Positions 34,101 through 46,617 of a stretch of 64,000 nucleotides of DNA are shown here, piece by piece (position 1 is the first letter of the stretch; every line of letters starts with the position of its first letter). The stretch is from Micropterus salmoides. Lineage: Eukaryota; Chordata; Actinopteri; Centrarchiformes; Centrarchidae. The translations under genes were made by a program, and so were the position numbers. A model generated the notes under the pieces. That model did no database searches. It was not told the origin of the DNA and worked only from the letters and a program-made list of their open reading frames with translations. Location: the NCBI RefSeq assembly GCF_014851395.1, contig NW_024044681.1:20662992-20726991 (forward strand), read 5' to 3'.

Positions 34101-37100
34101 ATATTCCACAATGTGCTGATTAGATGAGATTTGGATTTTATTCTTTTACTCTCTTCCTCATCGCCCCGCTTGTCTGTGTGTGAATATGTTATTCTCTTAC
34201 TGGCCACACCTTAAAAACAGACTGAGGTCATTTTTCCTGGAGAGTTTGCAAACCGAGTTGAAGTTGCACTCTGCTCTCCTTCGTATCTCTCTGCTCAGGC
34301 GGTGTTGGATGCCCCTTGCACTTAATGTGTTTATACATGCATCTATGCTTTTGGATGTGGAAATACAAAAGATTTTTTGTTATATCCAGGTTGGACTTCA
34401 TTCACTGACTTTTTTGTCAGCTATTATAGCTTATTTAATGTTGCTAAAACTTTTCATTTTTGATTATGATCAATACTTTGGACTTTGCTATAATAGTGAG
34501 CTTAATTAATACAACACTTTTCTAAAACAAGTTACAAAGTCCTTTACAGAGCATCAATAGCTTAATCAAACACTAACACCAAAAGCGATTATGCTTATAA
34601 TCACAGTTAGTTATCAACAGTAATAATCCTTTTTGCATTTTACTGTGTACAGTATCAATAATTTCCCAATATAGCAAACCCATTATAACTAGTGGCCGAC
34701 CGATATGGGATTTCAACTGCTGATATTTAGAGAGCACGGCAGCCAATGGCTAATATACATGATTAACTTAACAAGTAACATGTTTTACAGATCAGATTTG
34801 CTGTCATTTAGGATGATATATCAGCCTTGGGATGCCAGATATTAGCCCGATTAATCAGCTGACAGAGTCTGTCACTAATTTTTATTTTTTTAATAACTTT
34901 ATTTTAAATGTTTTCAGTTATACAGAAATGAGCGTACATACAGTCCCCTCAGAGTATTGTAACGTCAAGGCAAATATCTTTGTTTTTGTTGTTCACTGAA
35001 GACATACGTGTTTAAGATCAAATTATGAGTATGAGACAAGAGTTCAGAATTTCAGCTCTCATTTCCTGGTATGAGGAGATGAGGTGCAAAAATCCTGGAA
35101 CACAATCTTATGGACCGATGAGACCAAGATTAATCTCTACCAAAGTGATGGAAAGGCCAAAGTGTGGAGAAAGAAAGGAACTGCTTATGAACTGAAGCAT
35201 ACAAGCTCATCTGTGAAGCATGGTGGAGGTAATGTCATGGCTTGGGCGTGCATGGCTGCTTCTGGAACACACTCATTAATATTTATTGATGATGTAACTG
35301 ATGATGGTAGCAGCAGAATGAATTCAGAAATATTTTGTCTGCCAATTTACGGAGAAATGCATTGAAACTAATCGGGAGGAAGTTGCAGCAGGACAATGAC
35401 CCAAAGCACACTGCCAATAAAACAAAGGACTTCATCAGGGGAAAAAGTGGAAGGTTTTAGACTGGCCAAGTCAATCACTTGACCTTAACCCAATAGAGCA
35501 TGCATTTCACCTCCTAAAGAGGAGACTGAAGGGAGAAACGCCCCGAAACAAACAAGAACTGAAAGAAGCTGTGGTAAAAGCCTGGAATAGCATCACAAAT
35601 GAAGAATGCAACAGTTTGGTGATGTCGATGGGTCGCAGGCTTGAGGCAGTTACTGCAAGCAAGGGTTATGCCACCAAATATTAAATGTTATTTTCTTTAA
35701 GATTATTTGTTCCTTTACTTTTGCTCACCTAAGAACGCTGTGGTCTAATACAGATGGTGATCTGTCCTAAGTTGTTTAACACACATCGACGTGAATACCA
35801 GGAAATAAAAGCTGAAATTCTGAACCCTTGTCTCATACTCATCTTTTGATCTTAAACCCAAATGTCTTCAGTGAACAACAAAAACAAAGAAATTTGCCTT
35901 ACCGTTCTTACTTTTGGAGGCGACTGTACATGCAAACATACAAACTCAAAACGTAGTCCCATATTGGCACCCTTCCTTTCTCCCTCCTCATATACCCTCC
36001 CATGGGACCAAGAGCGTAAACGTTTACGTTTTAACATAAAAATATTGTGAGATCAATAGAGTGGTGTGCAACTAAATGAACAAGATTAATTATAAATATA
36101 AATCTTAAATAAAACTAATTCTAAATAAAATGTCTTCTGAAAAAAAAGTGTTGGGATTCTGCAAATCGGCAATTATTGTATTGCACCAACATCAAAATAT
36201 ATTATGTAATGTATGTTACATAAAATATGTATGTTATGTTGCATCTCTATCCCAAAGCGCAGTTGTCAACCTTCTAATATTGTACTATACTTACACATTA
36301 TTATTATTAAATACAATTTTCATTTTGTCTCTTTAGGAGTCCGGCAGTGGGGAGGATGACCGTCGCTCTCAGCCGAGGAGGTAAGTAATTGAATGGGCAG
36401 CATCATGTGACGTCATAAGCTAGGAGTGTGAATTACAGTGACATAGTGCAAGAAATGTGGTGCCAGACCGAGTGGATAAAGGGACAACAAGAGCATCTTC
36501 TGAAGTGTCTGAACAAAGGCCCTGTTGTGTTGCTGCCGCCGACCTCTAACTTGGCACGACCTGGCCTAGATGAACAAGGGAGGATATAGACTTTACCTGA
36601 AGAAGCACTTAATGTTTAATCATTAAAAGTGTCTGATCCTGCAGGACTTCCCTCCTTTACTGGTATAAAGAGTTGCTGTTTCATTGTGTGCGACACAATC
36701 CTGCGCTGTCCCTTTTGTTGCCTCAGGCTTTGAACAGGTGTTGGGAATCTGGTTTAACCTGTTTCACTTAACCACATTTGCAACTGGTTGTATTTCACCA
36801 GCGATCTGCAGTTTTCTTTCCACTGCCTACTGTACTCTAGATACCGCAGAACCTTTGTTGCAGTAACAATCTTATTCCCCGCTTTGTTTTGTTTGGACCT
36901 TTTAGTAACCAATTAAATCCTGAAATCCTCTCGCGTATGAGATAATTAACTGTGGTGTGGCTGTCCATTAGAGGGCAGTAGACTCCCTGTGAGTCAGGTC
37001 CGGGAATGTGGGTCAGAGGAGCTGCACTGCTGATCCAGGGGCAGATTGGTAGCCCCTCCCAAAGTCAGAGCGCCTCTGTGTCTGTCTGGTCATTGGAGCT

Positions 37101-40100
37101 CTATGCCCTCTAACTGAGAGAGCTTTCTGTATTTGTGCAGCTGGGAGTGAAATCTATATTCACATGCTGGAGATCTGCATGTGTGTGTACACAGAGATAA
37201 GCATCACATCAGATGTCATTTTGATTTGCATTATTTTGTAAACTAATATTTTCTTGCCTTGAAGTCCTAAGATCATTTGAACTTTGACCTTATTATCCTC
37301 CCCTGTCATATAGCCGTGCGCATTTTGCGAAATGTGACATTTTGCGAAATGTGACATTTTCTATGGAAGTCAGGGGTTCTCTGATGGTTGATTTGCCTTT
37401 ATGCCGTTCCACACAACTATGGAATATGTAACTCCATGACCTTATTACTTGTACGGACATGCCATTACATTTTTCAAAGGAGCACATACCAGTATATAAA
37501 TATCAAGTTCCTAGTGAGGAGCTGGGTCTTGTCCTGACCTCATATTACTCTTAGAGGAACTGTGCATATTATTATACTGGATTATTCTGGGGGGCAAAGG
37601 CCACAAAATATTGTAATTTGTTTGTCATCTGCCGGTAGGAGTGTTTTTGGACACTAAGATTGGTTCATTTACTGTTGGTTGAATTTGTTGTCTGTGTGCT
37701 GCTATTCAGTCTTATAGCTATGGGAAGTGGCTCACCACTTTTCTAGTGTGAAACTTTATTTCAAGACATTCCCTAGTAGGTCACGGATCAGAAGTGCAGC
37801 TTCGTCTACTTTGCCCCCTTTGCTGTAGTTTCCATATACAATGTACAGAAAGTAATGGATTTCAGCTTTATTCCTGTATTTGTTCAAAAGAAGAGCATTT
37901 GTATCATGTCCAATGAAATAATCACACATTTCTTGTCAAGCCATCATCTGACCTAATAACTTCCACACTGAATTCACACATCACTCTTTGGCAAAATAAA
38001 GCCATTAATAAGCTGTGTAAATGCACTGTATCTGCTGCTGATGTACCTTTTTTATAAAAGTCACCAGAAAGGTCATGGTGTGTAAATGAGCAGTGCCAGT
38101 TATGGCAGTTAGTTTGAGCCAGTGTACTTGTAATTGGCTATCTGTTTTGGACATTTAAAAAAAAAAATAAAAAATTACCACACTGCAGACATGCTCCCGT
38201 CACATGCTCTTGATTAAAGCATCTTATCATCTGCCTATCAGCATCGAATTGTCAGAAATCTTCATTATGGGCAGATTTCGATATTTCATTTTAATGTCTT
38301 TTATTTGCAAATACGATGATGTGCTGATGTCATCGTACATCTTTAAGTGAAACAGAAGTTCAAATGTATTTAGCTTCTGTATTGTAGTGTATTTATGAGT
38401 GAAAGAGAAAATGTGGGCGGAGTTTAATTAAGATTTAAATCAAATCCTACACACCATAATGTGCTGTATGTGTCTGGACCACATACAGCACATTACGGAG
38501 CTGTGGAAAGATGCAGAGATGTAGACAGCTGTTCACCCCCACAGATTTTCAGACACTCAATAAATAACATTGGTTTTTTTTGGCTGGTGAGAGAAGCAAA
38601 TCTACCCGCCCCTTGCATATTTTACCAGTGTTTGGCTGGTGCTAATTTTGTGCCCTGCGGTCAAGTGCTGTTTTATGTGATGGGTGGGGTTGGCTAGTCA
38701 CCTGAAATCTCATTTGATTGGATACAGTCCTAGATGAGATCAACTATATTATGTTTTACAAGAAGAGAAAGGAGAGGGATTTTGTTATACAAATACTCAA
38801 AACACACATTTAGTATTTAGAAAGACATAAATGAACAATAAAGACAGGAACACAGGATTAGTGTAAATTTATTTAAATGAATTTTATGTCTTTACGTCCA
38901 AGCAGCAGTGTAACGTATACAAGTCCCCATGGTCTCAGGTGTTTTGGCAAAAAGGATTCAATAAAAGTGAGCCCGCACCCTGAATTACTAAATGAACGTT
39001 CCCAACTGCTGACGTCTGTGCCTGTCGTGCCGTAGCAGTCAGCATCTGCAGCAGAGCTCGTCTCTGACACAGGTAGCAACATCCGTTCAGACTGTAACGG
39101 GGCTTTAGTGATGCAGTGTGTTTGTCTGCATGGCCTACTGCAGTGCTGCTGATTTAAAGTCGGTGACATCAGCTAAAGCGGCAGCATCACTGGAGGACCC
39201 CCAGTGGAGAAATCAGAGGGAGGAAGAGAAATGTATTATGCTGCTTCAGTTGAAAAGTATTTCTGGTCTTTTATAATTTACATTATTGTTTAGTTAGATT
39301 GAAATAAAAAGTGGACTCATAAATTATTTGTCCGACACGGAAGGTTTACTTTAGTAGTCTGTTTCTTCACATATCCAGTCACCTTACAATTTACATTTGT
39401 GTGCGTCTAAGACTTCCCAATAAATCTTTTTCACTCACTCTGTTGTAATCGAATATATGCTGTCTGTTAGGAATGTTGTCTGGCAGATTGATTAGACTGC
39501 AAATAATCGTATTGACTTCCTGTCAGTGTGTAATACGTACAAGACTCAACTGCTCTTAGGATGGATGCTAGTCAATAGTGTGTGTGTGTGTGTGTGTGCT
39601 TCAAATTAGAGCTGCAATTATTAATTGATTAGTTGTCAACTATTAAATTAACCGGCAACTATTTTGATAATGCATTTAATCGGTGTAAGTAATTCTTTAA
39701 GGAAAAATAAATAAATCTCTGATTCCAGCTCCTTAAATGTGACTGTTTGTTTTGTTTATATATAAACAAATGTTTACTGTCATAAAGGAGCAAATTTGCT
39801 CCTTTATGACAGTAAACTCTATCTTTTGGGATGTGGACAAAACAAGACGTTTGAGGACATCATCTTGGGCTTTTAGAAACACAGACTGACAATTTAGAGA
39901 CCAACTAATGAATTTAATCGAGAAATTAATCTACAATGAAAATAATCCGTAGTCGCAGCCCTACTTAAAATCCATAGGTAAAGCAAATACTGAGTACCTT
40001 CGGTTGTTGCTGTATTTTATATGTGATGATGTGATCACTAAGGTGTCTGTGTGTTTGTACGCGTAGACATAAGAGCAACAGAGGAGTGTCCGGTATCAGT

Positions 40101-43100
40101 CTGCATGTAACAACCACATCCTGGCCTTCACTGCTTGTCATTGGATGGTGTGAATTTCAGCAGCCATGAGAGAACAGTGAGCTGGAACTTGAGAGATGGA
40201 TCCAACACCGCAAACATTTGGGTTGCTGAGAGTCCACTAGGACTACCTGACCCAAGCAGACTGAGAACAGGATTAGATCCCATGACTGTACAATGACTTT
40301 GCAACAAATGTCTGTGAAGATTCTCAGTCATCCAGGCCATAGTAGTACTGTTACACCATCTAGTCTACATACTTTGATCTGTTGAACCACCCGTGACTCA
40401 GCGGACTAATGAATAGTTTTCCGCTCATAAAAGATCACTCCAAGGATGTCAAAGCCTGTAACATCCCACTTCACCTTGTTACTGAATCGCACCGCCTGGC
40501 TGTTTTGATCGAGGTGGATCCAGGAAAACGGCAACAGGAAAACACCACTGCAGTTGTTGTTGTTTATCAGATGATATGTATTGGCAATCAGGTGGAGGCC
40601 ATGCATTTACCCTCGGTTTGTAATCTGTCCTGTAAATTGAAACCACGAGGGATCAACAAGCAGCGTAACCATGTCCAAGGTCAAGTTTCTCCTCAGTTCA
40701 CTCCTGATGTCTTGTTTTTGATTTGTCAATCCCTTTTCTGTTGTTGTGCTGCTGCTTTTAGCAACAGCGTGTTAGGTGTCAGGTGTTGCTGTCTCTAGTG
40801 AGGCTTTTCCCTGAAGATTACTAGACTTAGCGCTGTTACTCAACTTCGTCACCCTTCCTCCAGCAGCAGGGCTCAGACAACACAAACCTGATCAGTGTGT
40901 GGCCCACACACTCCAGAGGATGCTCTATGGGGAGTAATTAATGCTTAATAAGGAGAAGCGTAGTCATGGAAGCTAAATTACCATGTTTCTGATGCTGTTG
41001 TCACCATGAGTAGAGAGAAATTTGTCAGTGGGAATGACACTAGCCTATAAACAGAAGTCCTAAAACATTGCGATCGTCTTGAGATATATATATATAGCTG
41101 ACAAAACCGGGTAGTTGATCTGAATGATGAAAGTCAAGCTAGTGTCAGTCTAAATTAAGGAGTTGATATCCTTTTAATTTGGGTCAGGCTGGCAAGCTGT
41201 GGTCTGTTGAATAAAGGCGCAAAAGCAAAATGAATAAGGTGAAAGTTATACAATTGCACAACTTTGTTTGGGACATAGTATTTAAGTTCAAGCGGTAAAT
41301 ATAGGATGGACAAGGAGGAGCTGAAAGAGCTTGTCACCAAATGTGGCAAGAGTTTACTAGTAATGTGACTGACATGATCAACCACAGCTTCTTTGATGCA
41401 AAACCTTAACAAATGCGTGATAGTGAAGAAGTGACTACTGTTAACATTAACTCAGAAATCCTAGAAAGTGTCATATCTGTGCCTGTTTTCATGCCTGTAT
41501 CTGCCAGTGTTTCCCCTATATGCATTCGGGAGCGCCGCTGCTGAATCATGACCGCCGCTCCAAAAATTTCCCACGATCATTAAACTATGCGCTACAAATG
41601 TTTTCACTCGCACACTGTGCGAGCACAGCAACACTCAATGCTTGGCTAGATTCCTCTCCTCTTTCTATACAGGCCATCTACGCGACAGATGGCGTTATAA
41701 GAGCAGCGTAACTCCTGTAAGGAGGAACATTACAGTAGGCTACATTTTATGTCTCTATGTAACATAAGCTCAATTTATAGAAAGTAACTGGTAGCTGTAT
41801 TTGTATTAGTACGGCTGTATTAGTATGTATTTTATTACTACTTACTTGTCCAATGTTGAGAACATCAGGTACAAACTTAGACTAAACTGGTGTGGCCTAC
41901 AGCTCTGTCCTGTACAGACTGGTTCAATTATTTTCAGTTTTAAGATGAGTCTGAAGAAGTGGTTGTTGGAAAAGAAAGGAAGGTGGTGACTGGAGGAGCT
42001 GACGTTAGTAAAGCAAAAGTGATGCAAACTAGTCCTTTTTAATCTAATGAGATGTTTCTTTTTGGATTTTAATGTGCAAATAAAATGCACCTCAGAAGGG
42101 AGGTTTCTCATGGTGCCTATTTTTTTATATAATATATAAACAGTTAAATGTCAAGAGCTGTAAAATGAAGACCCAAAAGGCAATCATGAACACTATGATG
42201 ATTCTGAGGTCATATTAACAGGGCTTTAGGGGGTGATGCCCAAAACATGCTGTGCCATAAATGTCTAATCTCTGTGGAGAACATCATAACAAACCAAATT
42301 ACTTTTCCCAAATCTAAAGGGTGTGGTTCTTCCCCAGTAGACTGATCTTTGTGTGTTGGTTATTTATTATCTGCTCTAGCTTTTCCAACTATTTGTTCAG
42401 AGATATGGTAAATAATATAATTGCCCAAGATGATGTGAAATTACATACAGTGAGGAAAGTTCTCCCGCTTAGAAATCATGGAGGGGTCTGAAATTGTCAT
42501 CGTAGGTGCATGTCCACTGTGAGAGACATAATCTAAAACAAAAATAATCCAGAAATCACAATGTATGATTTTTTTAAACTATTTATTTGTATGATACAGC
42601 TGCAAATAAGTATTTGAACACCTGAGAAAATCAATGTTAATATTTGGTACAGTAGCCTTTGTTTGCAATTACAGAGGTCAAACGTTTCCTGTAGTTTTTC
42701 ACCAGGTTTGCACACACTGCAGGAGGGATTTTGGCCCACTCCTCCACACAGATCTTCTCTAGATCAGTCAGGTTTCTGGGCTGTCGCTGAGAAACACGGA
42801 GTTTGAGCTCCTTCCAAAGATTCTCTATTGGGTTTAGGTCTGGAGACTGGCTAGGCCACGCCAGAACCTTGATATGCTTCTTACAGAGCCACTCCTTGGT
42901 TATCCTGGCTGTGTGCTTCGGGTCATTGTCATGTTGGAAGACCCGGCCTCGACCCATCTTCAATGCTCTAACTGAGGGAAGGAGGTTGTTCCCCAAAATC
43001 TCGCAATACATGGCCCCGGTCATCCTCTCCTTAATACAGTGCAGTCGCCCTGTCCCATGTGCAGAAAAACACCCCCAAAGCATGATGATACCACCCCCAT

Positions 43101-46100
43101 GCTTCACAGTAGGGATGGTGTTCTTGGGATGGTACTCATCATTCTTCTTCCTCCAAACACGGTTAGTGGAATTATGACCAAAAAGTTCTATGTTGGTCTC
43201 ATCTGACCACATGACTTTCTCCCATGACTCCTCTGGATCATCCAAATGGTCATTGGCAAACTTAAGACGGGCCTTGACATGTGCTGGTTTAAGCAGGGGA
43301 ACCTTCCGTGCCATGCGTGATTTCAAACCATGACGTCTTAGTGTATTACCAACAGTAACCTTGGAAACGGTGGTCCCAGCTCTTCGGGTCATTGACCGGC
43401 TACTTTCCTCACTGTATTTGTCACTGGGAAAACATAAAATTTTCTTGGGGGAGGACCCAAACCCAACTTACTGCTTCATGGTATGCTGCCAATCTTTTAT
43501 CCAGGGTAGGCTACAGCAGTAACAGTTGGGAGTTAAGGGGCAAGAAAATCATCTTGTCAATCAAAAACATCTCGAGGCCATTGTAAACTCATGTCTTATT
43601 TTGGAATAATAGCCTACTGATGTGACTACAATATCTGAACTCAGTCACTTTAACTAATTCTGAGTACCAGTGAAATATTTGTGACTTCAAAAGAATTAAT
43701 TTCACTTCTTGCACCAGAGACATCTCCATGAAAGCCATGTCGTTATCAATAGCGGTCATGCTTATCTGCCTTCACAATGGCACTAATAACCCCTCATACT
43801 GCCGTCGACACACTGCTGTTTTCACGGATTGGTCCGCATGTCTCCTCCTATGGTCTCCTCCCCTCCAGCGGCAGGATTTACCGCAGCACGCTGCTGCAGA
43901 TCACAGCGCCACAGAGCTGATGTTATGAGGCACCTGCTCTGCTACAGCATGTGCTAAATATGTTAGTATCTTTCTCTATATTATAATACCGCGTTTTTTC
44001 CTTTTTTTTTTTTTTAATCGCTTGGTTTAAATCGCGTTGACGGATAATTCCCTAAATCCGAGATGCCCATTAAAAGCAGCACGTCAAAGTGAGACCTTTC
44101 ACCGGACCTTCTGCGGTTCACAACTCCCACGGCTGTGCGGAGTGACCCCACCTCCACATCTCAACATCGACTGTCTGTAACTACAGCCCGCGTCTGTGTG
44201 CCCTGCCACCGGAGCAGCGATGCCTCCCGGTGTTGTGACGGCGCCACGGAGCTCATCAGCCGGCTGCTTCTGCGTCTGCTGCGGGGTGAACATGAGACCT
44301 TATTTCACCGAGAACTCCGTGATCTCTCAAGGGGCAATTTATCAGCTGTAAGTTTACTGAATACATAGCCCCAGGCTTTTTGTGTAATAACATTTAACTG
44401 TGAATTGCAGTAACATACTGAGGCTATTGTGTTCTCCTTATTATGCTTAATGTGGGCTGTTTTATATCCTGTCTTGACACTCATTTGCCCTACTTTCAGT
44501 GATGTGCTGTGACAAAGGCATGTGGTTTTCCCATGATGACTTAATGGGAAGGATATGACAACAGTAGCAGCATAGTCAGTGGCTGCAGGAAGACGTTTCC
44601 TTCCCTTTGCTCCATGCAAAATGTCTTCCAGATGCCATACTCATCTGCTCACATCCACCCATCTTTTTGTTTTTTTTCAATTTACATGTGCCTAAAATGC
44701 ACCCTGAGGGGGCTAATCAGAAAGGCACACAGTGTACCTGAGACAGATTGTTCATTTTTTGGGGCGTTTCACTGGGAGGCAAATATGCTTTCTGGCAATG
44801 ATGCTATGTGAGTCTGAGTAAGAATATTTTCTAACTTGGGAATGTACCTAGATACTTTTAAAGCCAACAGTCTGAAGCTACTGATTGCCTAATTGTCACT
44901 TTTGTAATTACTGTTGTCTATTCCATGTATATCCCGTTTAGCTTCTGAATGGGACTTCCTGTCTCTGATAGTCCTTCCTCAGCCTTGGCCTATATTTATC
45001 GTCACCCCAAGTAAGGAGTGGCAAATATGGATAGTCGGGAATCACTGGTGTTAGTGGTGAATCTGCATTCACTCCATTGTTACAAACTTCCACTTTGACG
45101 TCAGCTTAAGTTCCACAACATTGGTTGTAATTGTTCTCTATTTCAGCTACGATTCAAAAAAACGTCAGAGAAATGTCAAAATCAAAGGAATGCATTGGGC
45201 ATTTTAAGTTCATTACATAACTCCATTGTTCAGAGAGCAGTAGCTCCAAGTAGCTTAGCTGGAGGTGCCCATTTCATGCCAGAGTGTTGTTCAGTTATGT
45301 ACCTTTTAAAGTCTCAGCCAAAGCCAGTGAAGTTGTAATTGCCTGTCAAGTTCAAAGTTAAAAACTGCAAATAGGTCCGCTGGTTGGGCAAAGGGAAAGG
45401 TTCATGTGAAAAGGAGAATTGGTTGGTTAAATGGGTGGACAGTTTGTTTTTCTCTATAACTTAATATGCCTTTGTCAATATGCGTTTTATGAACAGGTTC
45501 AGTTAAGCCAGCACGTTATTGGAACCAGCTGCTGTTTGTTGCAAACTGCACAGTCAAGTGTCTTGAGCTCATAAAGGCGCATAAATCTTTCCATTAGTGT
45601 TTTGTATATGATGTTTTGTACAGACTGTCACATGTATTTTGTAAGAAAACACAAGGTTAAATCACCATTATTGAAAGCCATTCAACTTTTAGACGACAAA
45701 ATCCCTCATGCTCATTATTCAGCAGATGTTTTCATGCTGAAGAACAACTGCTTCTTCTTCATACAGTTAGGGAATAAAAAGACATCAGCCCCACAACACC
45801 AGCAACAGCGTGAGCTTTATATTAGGAGGACAACACATACAATTAGTTTAGTCTATAAACTGTCACAAAATAGTTGAAATAGCTCATCACAAGTTCCCAG
45901 AGCCTGAGGTGCTGTCTTTATATAGCTTGTTTTGTCTGACCAATAGTTCAAAACTAAAAGATGTTGAGTTTGCTATCACATGGGATAGAGAGAGGCAGGA
46001 AATCTTCTTATTTGAGAAGCTGAGACTCGGGAATGTTTGCCTTTTTTTCTTGAAAAATGACTGAAACCATAATGAAAAGATTTGCTGATTGTCTTTCTGT

Positions 46101-46573
46101 CAATAGACCAATTGATTGATCAACTAATTATTTCAGGTCTAGGGTTACAGATCTCTTTTAAGATATGCAGAGAACTGAGGGGCTTATCAAATGTACAATT
46201 TAGTTAATTATAAATTGGTTTTCTCTCTTTTCTCTCCATGTGTCCAGCATCAGCGAAAGTTTCCTGACAGTTAAAGGAGCTGCTCTCTTCTTACCTCGAG
46301 GAAATGGCTCCTCCCCTTCATCTGCCTCTCGCTTCTCACAGCTGCGTAGCAAACATGCAGGTGAGTTGAAAGGTCTTCCTCAAGAGCAAGTATTTGATTT
46401 GACTGTGTCACTAGTGCTGTGTGTAAATAAGGTGTCATTTATGTAATGTAATACTGCTGTCCTTGACACTGATCAAAGTTGTTGGATTACTTTCATCTTA
46501 CCAGGAGACATCCAGCAGCATTTACAAACCATGTTCACTCTCCTCAGACCAGAGGACAACATCAAACTGGTGG

Positions 46574-46617
<44 letters not shown>

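Noticed and set aside
37320..37362. Start of a CRISPR-like or satellite array
   Set aside because: Only two units of a 17-base motif (GACATTTTGCGAAATGT) occur in tandem; a simple local duplication in an animal genome.
40409..40798. 129-codon plus-strand ORF in ssh2 intron 2
   Set aside because: No recognisable domain; it overlaps opposing ORFs and begins just after a repeat fragment. Chance ORF.
41505..41720. hAT element starting CAGTGTTTCCCCTATA
   Set aside because: The left end looks typical, but no matching right end or target duplication was found, so it was not listed as an element.
42803..43177. 124-codon plus-strand ORF
   Set aside because: It is antisense to the Tc1-like transposase on the minus strand.
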